38,916 nt of DNA. Origin: Bacteroidota bacterium (lineage in GTDB: Bacteria > Bacteroidota > Bacteroidia > Flavobacteriales > Flavobacteriaceae). Position 1 is the first letter of the stretch, and every line of letters starts with the position of its first letter. Shown one piece after another: positions 1 to 7,319 of this stretch. The notes below the pieces were generated by a model. That model saw only the letters and a program-made list of their open reading frames with translations, was not told where the DNA came from and searched no databases. The stretch is from assembly GCA_024278565.1 (NCBI GenBank), contig JAJRSY010000107.1, positions 1 through 38,916 of the forward strand. Reading direction: 5' to 3'. The translations under genes were made by a program, and so were the position numbers.

Positions 1-156
1 AAAAATCTGAATTTCGAGATTTTTTCAATTCGTAATCTATTTCAAATCATGGAAAAGTTTTAATATGAAGGACTTTCAGTCCTTAGTCAAAGAAACCCCT
101 GCACTTTCAGTGCAGGGTGGTTTAGTTAAAGTGTGAGACTATTGTTTTTTATCAGT

Positions 157-681
157 AGTGTCTGTTAAGGATAAAAGACCCTCCAAAGGCGGGCAGGTTT
201 GATGGTAACCAACTGACCCGCCTGACGGCCGGTCGGACAACAGTGGTTTTTTTATAATATCTTAAATCCGCAAGGGTATTTCTACTGCAAAGCCTAACTG
301 CCGGGTGTACGACAAATTTCCCTTTCTGTTCAATAGAAGACCATTTTACCGGACTGTCCTCCCCCGACCCCTCCAGAGGGAGGGGGGTAGATTCTGCAAA
401 AGCCAGGGGTTCATAGGTGTCGAGAAACGGTTCCCTCCCTTCGGGGGAGGGTTAGCCTGCCTGCCGGACAGGCAGGGTGGGGACAGCTCCAAAGTGAAAC
501 TGTCCAGATCTGTTCGATTTAGGGAAATTTGTCGTGCACCCTAACTGCCTGTCATTGTTGGCAATGCTCAAAAAAACCTGCTCACCATATCTAGTGATAT
601 GTCTGCGTTACTTTTTTCTGCGCTAGACCAACACTAACAGACACTTAGACTTTTCGTAACGAAAACCCTTGCGGATTTAAG
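157..681. repeat. Composite inverted-repeat element (three arm pairs)
   Basis: Arm pair A is AGTGTCTGTTA at 157-167 and its complement at 635-645. Pair B is CTTAAATCCGCAAGGGT at 261-277 and its perfect 17-nt complement at 665-681. Pair C covers 303-323 and 521-541 with 20 of 21 positions complementary. Pairs A and B cross rather than nest (A left, B left, A right, B right), so this is not one simple hairpin. It could be two overlapping element insertions. Confidence 0.55.
456..476. repeat. GC-rich palindromic repeat, copy 1
   Basis: CCTGCCTG and CAGGCAGG arms surround a short centre. Members of the same family lie at 10329-10368 (tandem variant), 26312-26332 and 35419-35438. All are intergenic and stand out from the AT-rich background. 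Confidence 0.7.
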
Positions 682-749
682 GTAATAAGTTCTTTGTGGG
701 TGAAAAATGAAATGTAGTTTGAAATGGGCTAGATGTGTTGAATCGAACC

Positions 750-3530
750 TTAAAGTAATTTCTCTCTAAGATACCCTGCGGTGTAAGAGGTTTTACTGGT
801 GATTAACTCTTCTGGAGTACCTTGCGCAAGTAGTTGTCCTCCTTTATCTCCCCCTTCTGGGCCAAGATCAATGATGTGATCGGCACATTTGATAAGTTCA
901 ATATTGTGTTCGACAACTATAACAGAATGCCCTCTTTCGATCAAGGCATCAAATGATTTCAGTAGTTTTTTAATATCATGAAAGTGTAGGCCAGTGGTAG
1001 GTTCGTCGAAAATGAACACGGCTTTATCTTTTGTAGTTCCCTTTATCAAAAATGAGGCTAGTTTGATACGTTGCGCCTCTCCGCCCGATAGGGTAGAGGA
1101 CGACTGCCCTAAAGTGACATAGCCCAGCCCCACTTCTTGTAGGGGCTTAAGTTTTTTGACGATTTTTGTCTGTAGGCCAGTTTCAAAAAAGGCAATGGCA
1201 TCATCAATGGTCATGTGAAGTACATCATCAATAGATGCATGGTCAAATTTGACCTCCAAAACCTCTTTTTTAAAACGCTTGCCGCCACAGGTATCACATT
1301 CTAGGTGTACATCGGCCATGAATTGCATTTCTACGGTAATCTCGCCCTCGCCCTTACATTTTTCACAGCGCCCCCCATCCACATTAAAAGAAAAATGTTT
1401 GGCTTGATAGCCTCTTATTTTACTTAATTTTTGTGATGCGAATAAATTGCGAATATCATCATATGCCTTTATATAGGTAACTGGGTTTGAACGAGATGAA
1501 CGACCGATTGGGTTTTGGTCCACAAATTCAACATGTTTGATGGACTGGTACTGGCCACCAAACGAGGTGTACTGACCTGCCTTTTCACCGTACCCCCCCA
1601 CTTCTTTTAAAATAATGGGATAAAGCAATTTCTTGACCAAGGTACTCTTGCCACTGCCCGATACCCCAGTTACTACAGTTAAGGTGTTCAATGGAAAAAC
1701 AGCATCAATATTCTTTAGATTGTTCTCTCTTGCCCCTTTTATCTCTATAAAGTTTTTAGAAGTCCTTCGTTCATTTGGAACCTTTATTTCTAGAGTTCCG
1801 TTGAGATAGCTTGCGGTAAGTGAAACCGATTGCAATATCTCATCTAAGGTGCCGTGTGCCACTACTTCACCACCATGGGTACCGGCCTCAGGGCCAATAT
1901 CGATAACCTCATCGGCGGCTTTCATAATGTCTTCGTCGTGTTCTACCACGATAACGGTATTTCCTAAATCCCGTAATGATTTTAAAACCTCTATTAGGTT
2001 TTCGGTATCTCTGGGGTGCAGGCCAATACTGGGCTCATCTAATATATACATACTTCCTACCAAGCTGCTGCCCAACGATGTTGCTAGGTTAATGCGTTGG
2101 CTTTCACCGCCAGAAAGGGTGTTTGATTTTCTGTTCAAGGTGAGATAACCTAGTCCGACCTTATGCAAAAAGCCCAATCTTGTGCTAATTTCCTTTAATA
2201 AGCGTGATGCAATTTTGCCATCGTTGGCATTCAGGGATAAATTGGTGAAGAAGTGAATTAATTTCTCAATCGAAAGTTCGACCAAATCTGAAATAGACTT
2301 ACCATCTACTTTTATATAATCGGTTTCTTTTCTTAGTCGCTTGCCTTTACAGACATAGCATTTAGTTTTTCCCCGATAACGTGACAGCATTACCCGGTTT
2401 TGTATTTTATAACTTTTCGCTTCTAGTTTTCCGAAGAACTTGTGCAGCCCTATAAAATGATCGTTACCCTCCCAAACCAACAATTTTTGTTCTTCTGATA
2501 GTTCAAACCAAGGTTTATGAATAGGAAAATTAAAGGTGTAGGCCGTGTTTGCCAATTGGTCACGGTACCTGCCCATACGTTCGCCCCTCCACGGAAAAAT
2601 GGCATTTTCATAAACTGAAAGCGCAGTATTGGGTATAACAAGATCCTCGTCGATGCCGATGACATCACCGTAACCTTCGCATTTAGAACAGGCGCCATAC
2701 GGGTTGTTGAAGCTGAACAAATGCACATTGGGTTCTAAAAATTGAAGGTCATCCAATTCGAATTTATTGCTGAACTGAGTTTGCTTAGCTGAAGATAACT
2801 CTTCGATGACACACACCCCTTCTCCTTCAAAAAAAGCAGTATCTACGGCATTGGCCAAGCGATTTAAAAAATCTTCATCGTTTTTGGAAATGATTCTATC
2901 GATGACCAAATAGAATTTCCTTCCTATATTTAGAGGGGCAGCATCGATTCGTAAAACCTCACCTTTATATTTTATTCGTGCATACCCTTGTTTTGAAAAT
3001 AATTGAAGTGATTTTAAAGGATCCCGCTCTTTTTTGATTGCAATTGGGGCCAATAACAAAAGTTTCGTATTTTCTTTGAATTCCTTGACATGGTTCATTA
3101 CATCGGTTACCGTATGTTTTTTGACCTCTTTGCCTGAAATGGGCGAAATAGTTCTACCGATGCGCGCATACAAAAGTTTCAAATAATCATAGATTTCGGT
3201 AGTGGTACCGACCGTTGAGCGTGGGTTTGTTGAGTTCACCTTTTGTTCAATGGCAATAGCGGGGGCGATACCTTTTATATAATCGACCTTGGGTTTGTCA
3301 AGTTTTCCTAAAAACTGTCTGGCATAAGAAGAAAGGCTCTCTACATAGCGACGTTGCCCTTCTGCGTAGAGGGTGTCAAAGGCCAAGCTTGATTTTCCAG
3401 AACCTGACAAGCCCGTGATAACAACAAGTTTATTTCTGGGTATGACAACATCTATATTTTTCAAGTTATGCAGTTTTGCACCTTTGATAATGATGTTTTC
3501 TTTCGGATTTACGTCTAGAATACTTGCCAT
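750..3530 (-). CDS. uvrA: Excinuclease ABC subunit A (UvrA)
   Basis: This is the 926-aa DNA-damage recognition ATPase of nucleotide excision repair, which loads UvrB on lesions. Visible landmarks are Walker A GLSGSGKS at residues 40-47, a zinc module starting at CSKC (281-284), a second cysteine pair CYVC near 391-394, the ABC signature LSGGE at 472-476, the second Walker A GVSGSGKST at 622-630, a zinc finger with CEKC and CDTC, and a second LSGGE followed by a Walker B ending DEPTTGLH. Length is close to the roughly 940 aa usual for UvrA. The ATG at 3530 lies 17 nt downstream of a TATCTTTG promoter element. It is monocistronic and divergent from the sigma cassette. I am sure of the family; UvrA versus a paralogous UvrA2 cannot be settled here. 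Confidence 0.97.
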   Translation of the reverse strand: MASILDVNPKENIIIKGAKLHNLKNIDVVIPRNKLVVITGLSGSGKSSLAFDTLYAEGQRRYVESLSSYARQFLGKLDKPKVDYIKGIAPAIAIEQKVNSTNPRSTVGTTTEIYDYLKLLYARIGRTISPISGKEVKKHTVTDVMNHVKEFKENTKLLLLAPIAIKKERDPLKSLQLFSKQGYARIKYKGEVLRIDAAPLNIGRKFYLVIDRIISKNDEDFLNRLANAVDTAFFEGEGVCVIEELSSAKQTQFSNKFELDDLQFLEPNVHLFSFNNPYGACSKCEGYGDVIGIDEDLVIPNTALSVYENAIFPWRGERMGRYRDQLANTAYTFNFPIHKPWFELSEEQKLLVWEGNDHFIGLHKFFGKLEAKSYKIQNRVMLSRYRGKTKCYVCKGKRLRKETDYIKVDGKSISDLVELSIEKLIHFFTNLSLNANDGKIASRLLKEISTRLGFLHKVGLGYLTLNRKSNTLSGGESQRINLATSLGSSLVGSMYILDEPSIGLHPRDTENLIEVLKSLRDLGNTVIVVEHDEDIMKAADEVIDIGPEAGTHGGEVVAHGTLDEILQSVSLTASYLNGTLEIKVPNERRTSKNFIEIKGARENNLKNIDAVFPLNTLTVVTGVSGSGKSTLVKKLLYPIILKEVGGYGEKAGQYTSFGGQYQSIKHVEFVDQNPIGRSSRSNPVTYIKAYDDIRNLFASQKLSKIRGYQAKHFSFNVDGGRCEKCKGEGEITVEMQFMADVHLECDTCGGKRFKKEVLEVKFDHASIDDVLHMTIDDAIAFFETGLQTKIVKKLKPLQEVGLGYVTLGQSSSTLSGGEAQRIKLASFLIKGTTKDKAVFIFDEPTTGLHFHDIKKLLKSFDALIERGHSVIVVEHNIELIKCADHIIDLGPEGGDKGGQLLAQGTPEELITSKTSYTAGYLREKLL

Positions 3531-3547
3531 GCTAATGATTAGGTTGA

Positions 3548-3555
3548 CAAAGATA
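3548..3555 (-). promoter_or_regulatory. Bacteroidetes -7 element for uvrA
   Basis: Read on the minus strand this is TATCTTTG, a match to TAnnTTTG, 17 nt upstream of the uvrA ATG. No clear -33 TTTG was found at the usual distance. Confidence 0.55.
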
Positions 3556-3918
3556 CAATGAACTCATCTTGTCTTTATATTGTATAGGTTAGTTTTTCGA
3601 TTTCTTGATAGTTAGATTGCGTATTGTTTTATTTGACATTAATAAACGTACAATATCCGTCAACACTTGAGATTGGTAGGGTTTTAATCCCACCAGTAGG
3701 TTTAACCAGTCTGGCGGCTGGCAGGTTCCTCGTTTGAATCGTTTCTTTTTTTTTTTTTGAAATTTCAGGCTTTTTTTTTGAAATTTGACACCTCGTATGC
3801 CTGCCCGTGCCGTTCAGGCGAGCTTACATCGAGGTAGTTCATTAGCTGTAATTGTATAGTTTGCATGATAAAATGTGTGCATGACAACAGTTTTTTTTAA
3901 TCACAGCATAATTTTATC

Positions 3919-3926
3919 TATATTTG
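3919..3926 (+). promoter_or_regulatory. Putative -7 element for sigma factor copy 1
   Basis: TATATTTG matches TAnnTTTG, about 120 nt upstream of the ATG at 4048. Upstream lies TGACAACA followed by a T-tract. Nearly the same TGACAACA plus T-tract also stands upstream of sigma copy 2 (5102-5119), so the cassette promoter region seems to have been duplicated too. Confidence 0.45.
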
Positions 3927-4047
3927 GACTCAATTTAACGTCAAACAGCCTATAGCAACAAAATTACTTTTTTAAAATTGTTAGAATAACCCACAAGACC
4001 TTTTTATAAGAAGAGGCCACTATTTTTAACCGAAAAAAGTAATTGTT

Positions 4048-4629
4048 ATGGAAGTACAAATTGACGACCCCATATTAATAAAGAAGTATATTGCCGGAGA
4101 CGAAAGAGCGCTAGAAACTATTATCAATAGACATAATCAACGTATAAGCAGCTTTATTTACTCGAAGGTCAATGACCGTGCTATTGCTGAAGATATTTTT
4201 CAAGATACATTTATTAAAGTAATTAGAACCTTGAAACGTGGTACATATAGCGAAGAAGGCAAGTTTTTACCTTGGGTAATGCGCATCGCACACAACCTTA
4301 TTATTGACTATTTCAGAAAAAGTCAACGAATGCCTATGTACAAGGGTTCTGATAGCTTCAATATTTTCTCGGTCATGGGTGATGAGAAATTGAATGCTGA
4401 AAACCAGATTATCAAAGACCAGATAGATTCTGAATTGGTAGATTTGATTGATGAACTACCAGTTGACCAAAAAGAAGTGCTCTTAATGCGTATATATAAG
4501 GATATGAGTTTTAAGGAAATTTCTGAGAATACAGGGGTCAGTATTAATACGGCACTGGGTAGAATGCGCTATGCGCTTATTAACCTTAGAAAGATAATAG
4601 AAGAGAATAATATTGTTTTGACTAATTAA
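4048..4629 (+). CDS. ECF-type RNA polymerase sigma factor, copy 1
   Basis: This 193-aa sigma-70 family protein has the ECF layout of only regions 2 and 4. Region 2 spans roughly 22-95, with EDIFQDTFIKVIRTL near 48-62 and WVMRIAHNLIIDYFRK near 76-91. Region 4 spans roughly 135-185, with DQKEVLLMRIYKDMSFKEI followed by a helix-turn-helix around SINTALGRMRYALINLRK. The second copy at 5270-5851 has the same length and is identical at about 151 of 193 positions by hand alignment. Residues 141-184 are identical in both, while the stretch after region 2.3 (91-103) differs most. No anti-sigma gene with a membrane span follows; a 47-aa ORF and a terminator do. The target regulon is unknown. Confidence 0.93.
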   Translation: MEVQIDDPILIKKYIAGDERALETIINRHNQRISSFIYSKVNDRAIAEDIFQDTFIKVIRTLKRGTYSEEGKFLPWVMRIAHNLIIDYFRKSQRMPMYKGSDSFNIFSVMGDEKLNAENQIIKDQIDSELVDLIDELPVDQKEVLLMRIYKDMSFKEISENTGVSINTALGRMRYALINLRKIIEENNIVLTN

Positions 4630-4672
4630 TAGGTCTTCGGTCGATTGATTTCATTATATTTATCTATTGTGG

Positions 4673-4678
4673 CGTTAT
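4673..4678 (+). promoter_or_regulatory. CGTTAT motif upstream of micro-ORF 1
   Basis: CGTTAT starts 32 nt before the micro-ORF ATG at 4705. In the paralogous cassette CGTTAT starts 33 nt before its micro-ORF (5895 to 5928). This resembles an ECF -10 element, but copy 1 has no obvious GTAACA -35 motif. The role is inferred from conserved placement only. Confidence 0.3.
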
Positions 4679-4704
4679 AGCTTTGAAGCAATATTTAGAT
4701 AGTT

Positions 4705-4848
4705 ATGGAAACAAATTACGTGAAGAAACAAAATAATTGTAAACTTATTCAAGTAAAAAGCGAGACAGTTCAATTTTTACTGGGCTATTCAAAGTCGCTA
4801 AAGGTAACAGCAGTGCAGGGTATGAAGTTTGAATCAAACTTGAACTAG
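4705..4848 (+). CDS. 47-aa micro-protein downstream of sigma factor, copy 1
   Basis: The ORF begins METNYVKKQNN and ends MKFESNLN. I do not recognise a named family. It has no signal peptide or membrane span and a central SETVQFLLGYSKSL segment that could form a helix. A paralogue of exactly the same length follows the second sigma factor at 5928-6071, with 27 of 47 residues identical. Across the conserved core the two copies differ mostly at synonymous positions (AGC/TCT, GAG/GAA, ACA/ACC, CTG/CTT, GGC/GGG, TCG/TCA), which argues for selection on protein sequence. It sits 75 nt after the sigma stop and 19 nt before a strong terminator, so it is the last gene of the unit. A role in controlling the sigma factor is a guess from position. 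Confidence 0.8.
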   Translation: METNYVKKQNNCKLIQVKSETVQFLLGYSKSLKVTAVQGMKFESNLN

Positions 4849-4867
4849 AACAATAAATATTTTTTTC

Positions 4868-4901
4868 AAAAGCCCCGACAATTTTATTGTCGGGGCTTTT
4901 T
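4868..4901 (+). terminator. Intrinsic terminator ending cassette 1
   Basis: AAAAGCCCCGACAAT (4868-4882) pairs with its perfect complement at 4886-4900 across a 3-nt loop and is flanked by A and T runs. It should work in either direction. It closes the sigma copy 1/micro-ORF 1 unit. Confidence 0.9.
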
Positions 4902-5269
4902 GTATTGGTGAGGTCAAATGCAACCACAATTAATTACCGACAAATAGTTAATGTTTTAGGTATATGGTCAACCAATGGTCGATAAAGTGAACAATAGTAT
5001 CGACTAAGTGCGAAGTTGAATTTTGACCTTTCAACGTTCTACGAATCTTTTTATTTTGTTGATAAGTATAAAAGTAGGTTTTCACATCAAAAACCGCTTG
5101 TTTGACAACAATGTTTTTTTTCCATGGTATGATATATATAGTTTTATCCCATAATTGAGAATCATAACATTGTTGTTACGATTTAAAGTTAAACTCAAAA
5201 AATAACTAAATGACCCAAAAAAAGCTTTCAAATCGAAATTCCCAAACCTTAACTAAAAAACCTAACCGA
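4902..5269. other. Spacer between the two sigma cassettes
   Basis: No gene is seen. Near 5102-5119 TTGACAACA and a T-tract resemble the sequence upstream of sigma copy 1 (about 3881-3899), followed by the AT-rich TATGATATATATAG. An open frame runs upstream of the sigma copy 2 ATG from 5210, but its 20 residues have no counterpart in copy 1. Confidence 0.5.
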
Positions 5270-5851
5270 ATGGCATTACAAATTGAAGACTCAGTATTAG
5301 TAAGAGACTATATTAGTGGAGATGAAAAATCTCTAGAGGTGCTAATAAACAGGCACAACCAACGCATATCAAGTTTTATTTACTCTAAAGTGTTGGATAG
5401 GGATGTTACCGAGGATATTTTTCAAGATACCTTTATCAAGGTCATTAAGACCTTAAAGAAAGGAAGATATAGCGAAGAAGGTAAATTTTTACCTTGGGTC
5501 ATGCGAATCGCACACAACCTTATCATTGACCACTTTAGAAAGAACAAAAGAATACCGAAATTTGAAGGTAATGATGATTTCAATATTTTTTCTGTTATCG
5601 GTGACGATAAATTGAATGCTGAAAAGCAAATCATCAAAAACCAGATCGATTCTGATCTTAGGCAACTTGTTGAAGAATTGCCAAATGACCAAAAAGAGGT
5701 GCTTTTAATGCGTATTTATAAGGATATGAGTTTTAAAGAAATCTCAGAAAACACGGGTGTCAGCATCAATACTGCACTTGGCAGAATGCGCTATGCACTT
5801 ATAAACCTTAGAAAAATAATAGACAAGCACAATATTGTCTTGACAAACTAA
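5270..5851 (+). CDS. ECF-type RNA polymerase sigma factor, copy 2
   Basis: This 193-aa paralogue of the product of 4048-4629 is about 78% identical by hand alignment. I chose the ATG at 5270 (MALQIEDSVLV) because it aligns with the start of copy 1 and gives the same length; an in-frame ATG at 5210 would add 20 residues without homology. Region 4, including the -35 recognition helix-turn-helix, is identical to copy 1 over residues 141-184. Differences concentrate in the N-terminus (1-23), around residues 42-47 and at 91-103 after region 2.3, so both factors may read similar -35 elements and differ in -10 reading or in partners. It is followed after 76 nt by the second 47-aa micro-ORF and a hairpin terminator. 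Confidence 0.92.
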   Translation: MALQIEDSVLVRDYISGDEKSLEVLINRHNQRISSFIYSKVLDRDVTEDIFQDTFIKVIKTLKKGRYSEEGKFLPWVMRIAHNLIIDHFRKNKRIPKFEGNDDFNIFSVIGDDKLNAEKQIIKNQIDSDLRQLVEELPNDQKEVLLMRIYKDMSFKEISENTGVSINTALGRMRYALINLRKIIDKHNIVLTN

Positions 5852-5870
5852 AATACGGTTGTAACAGGTA

Positions 5871-5900
5871 GTAACAATATTTTCATAGTAGCTCCGTTAT
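5871..5900 (+). promoter_or_regulatory. Possible ECF promoter for micro-ORF 2 (GTAACA / CGTTAT)
   Basis: GTAACA at 5871-5876 (also 5861-5866) is followed after 18 nt by CGTTAT at 5895-5900, 33 nt upstream of the micro-ORF ATG. This spacing fits the general ECF pattern of an AAC-type -35 and a CGT-type -10. Autoregulation by one of the adjacent sigma factors is a hypothesis. Confidence 0.35.
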
Positions 5901-5927
5901 CTTAGTATAACGAAACGAAAACACACT

Positions 5928-6071
5928 ATGGAAAAAATTTACCCTGGACACCAAAAAAAATGCAAACTTACTGAAACCAAGTCTGAAACCATTCAGTTTT
6001 TACTTGGGTTTTCAAAATCACTTCATGTGATAGCGTACAAAAACCTTAAGTTTGAGAATGTATTGAACTAA
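5928..6071 (+). CDS. 47-aa micro-protein downstream of sigma factor, copy 2
   Basis: The ORF begins MEKIYPGHQKK and ends LKFENVLN. It is the same length as the product of 4705-4848 and shares 27 of 47 residues, including Cys12 and the core KSETxQFLLGxSKSLxV. It follows sigma copy 2 by 76 nt and stops 7 nt before a terminator stem. No membrane segment or known domain is visible. Because an equivalent ORF exists in both cassettes with mainly synonymous drift, I regard it as a real gene of unknown function. Confidence 0.8.
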   Translation: MEKIYPGHQKKCKLTETKSETIQFLLGFSKSLHVIAYKNLKFENVLN

Positions 6072-6103
6072 AAAAAAAGACCTGTTATTTTCGGGTCTTT
6101 TTT
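6072..6103. terminator. Bidirectional terminator shared by cassette 2 and nth
   Basis: GACCTG (6079-6084) pairs with CGGGTC (6092-6097), including one G-T pair, flanked by an A-run and a T-run. The nth stop codon (TAA on the minus strand, 6087-6085) falls in the loop. Confidence 0.8.
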
Positions 6104-6750
6104 GTTTTAAAGTACTCACCCAATACTTTTTTTCTTCCGATTGCTTTTGTGATCGGGTCTTTTTCCAGATTCCAACCACGTGCTTGTGAATATTCACGAC
6201 CATACCATATCATCTGCAAATGTAGGTCGTTCCATAATTCTTTGGGAAACAATCGCTTGGCATCCTTTTCTGTTTGAACTACATTTTTTCCGTTTGAGAG
6301 GCCCCATCGGTACATTAATCTATGAATATGGGTGTCAACAGGAAAAGCAGGAATTCCGAAGGCCTGGGCAACTACGACACTTGCTGTTTTATGACCTACA
6401 GAAGGAAATTCTTCCAACAGCTCAATATTTTCAGGAACGATGCCATCATATTTTTCAATCAATATCTTTGAAAGCCCGTGAATGCCCTTTGATTTCATTG
6501 GTGAAAGTCCCACAGGTTTAATAATGTTCCTAATCTCATCAACCGATAGTTTGACCATATCATATGGGCTGTCGGCTTTAGCAAAAAGCAAGGGCGTTAT
6601 TTTATTTACGCGCACATCGGTGCTTTGGGCTGACAGTAGCACCGCAATAAGCAGAGTATAGGGGTCTTTATGCACTAAAGGGGCCGGAATTGTTGGGTAC
6701 AATTCCTGAAGTGTACGTATTGTAAAATCCACTTTTTCAGATTTTGTCAT
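6085..6750 (-). CDS. nth: Endonuclease III (Nth) lacking the iron-sulfur cluster
   Basis: This 221-aa DNA glycosylase/AP lyase acts in base excision repair of oxidised pyrimidines. The helix-hairpin-helix LLEEFPSVGHKTASVVVAQAF carries the catalytic lysine at K121, and the catalytic aspartate is D139 in FPVDTHIHR. The C-terminal C-X6-C-X2-C-X5-C cluster motif of classical EndoIII is absent: the corresponding segment reads WYGREYSQARGWNLEKDPI, with serine at the first cysteine position. The whole protein has no cysteine. Catalytic residues are intact, so activity is expected. The start at 6750 faces bcp with 53 nt between the two starts. Confidence 0.93.
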   Translation of the reverse strand: MTKSEKVDFTIRTLQELYPTIPAPLVHKDPYTLLIAVLLSAQSTDVRVNKITPLLFAKADSPYDMVKLSVDEIRNIIKPVGLSPMKSKGIHGLSKILIEKYDGIVPENIELLEEFPSVGHKTASVVVAQAFGIPAFPVDTHIHRLMYRWGLSNGKNVVQTEKDAKRLFPKELWNDLHLQMIWYGREYSQARGWNLEKDPITKAIGRKKVLGEYFKTKKTRK

Positions 6751-6803
6751 TTTTTATCTATTTTTATGCCAATTGATGAAACATTTTTTAAATTAGATTG
6801 ACT

Positions 6804-7262
6804 ATGAACACATTGAAAACGGGTGACAGGGTTCCTGAATTTTCTGCCAAGGACCAAGATGGCAATACTATTGATTTATCTGATTATAAAGGAAAAAAAT
6901 TGATTGTTTTTTTCTATCCCAAGGCGAGCACTCCTGGTTGTACGGTCGAGGCATGTAATTTACGGGATAATTATCAAGAATTAAGGTCTCAAGGATTTGA
7001 ACTGCTCGGGATTAGTGCGGACTCTGAGAAAAGGCAGGCGAATTTTAAGAATAAGTATAATTTTCCATTTCCGTTATTGGCTGATGAGAATCATACGGTA
7101 ATCAATGCTTTTGGTGTCTGGGGAAGTAAAAAATTCATGGGCAGAACTTATGATGGCATTCATAGGAAGACATTTGTCATTGATGAAAATGGTATTGTTA
7201 TACGTGTGGTTGAAAAGGTAAAAACTAAAGATCATGCCAGGCAATTGCTTGATAATTGGTAG
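6804..7262 (+). CDS. bcp: Thioredoxin-dependent thiol peroxidase (Bcp/PrxQ)
   Basis: This 152-aa peroxiredoxin of the Bcp/PrxQ subfamily reduces hydroperoxides with thioredoxin as electron donor. The active site TPGCTVEAC contains peroxidatic C46 and resolving C51 five residues later, the atypical intramolecular arrangement. I chose the ATG at 6804 (MNTLKTGDRVPEF); a TTG two codons earlier is less likely. It is divergent from nth and ends before a terminator. Confidence 0.95.
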   Translation: MNTLKTGDRVPEFSAKDQDGNTIDLSDYKGKKLIVFFYPKASTPGCTVEACNLRDNYQELRSQGFELLGISADSEKRQANFKNKYNFPFPLLADENHTVINAFGVWGSKKFMGRTYDGIHRKTFVIDENGIVIRVVEKVKTKDHARQLLDNW

Positions 7263-7266
7263 CGAT

Positions 7267-7300
7267 AAAAAAACCTTGATGTCACAGTCAAGGTTTTTTT
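7267..7300. terminator. Bidirectional terminator between convergent genes
   Basis: AAAAACCTTGA (to 7279) pairs with TCAAGGTTTTT (from 7288) across an 8-nt loop and is followed by a T-run. It serves bcp and, on the other strand, the gene ending at 7320. Confidence 0.88.
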
Positions 7301-7319
7301 TATCTTTTGTTTGTCCATT

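Larger units (their letters stand above)
1..749. other. Non-coding region rich in hairpins and inverted repeats
   Basis: I see no convincing gene here. Two short perfect hairpins lie at 68-84 (AAGGACT-ttc-AGTCCTT) and 97-117 (CCCTGCACT-ttc-AGTGCAGGG). Three longer-range inverted repeats follow: 157-167 with 635-645, 261-277 with 665-681, and 303-323 with 521-541 (one mismatch). A palindromic GC-rich repeat sits at 456-476. The 79-codon open frame at 305-544 lies inside the inverted-repeat structure, has no family resemblance and is probably spurious. The patch resembles a decayed foldback or MITE-like element, which is inference. Confidence 0.6.
3531..4047. other. Intergenic region between divergent uvrA and sigma factor
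   Basis: The region holds the uvrA -7 element at one end and the sigma factor leader at the other. Between them, 3700-3835 has fragments of GC-rich palindromes and two T-tracts each followed by GAAATTT (about 3746-3765 and 3771-3786). I see no gene in either strand. Confidence 0.6.

Noticed and set aside
305-544. 79-codon plus-strand open frame
   Set aside because: It lies entirely within the inverted-repeat region, its sequence has no family character and part of it encodes a GC-rich palindrome.
5210-5269. N-terminal extension of sigma factor copy 2
   Set aside because: The 20 extra residues have no counterpart in copy 1, whose start aligns with ATG 5270.
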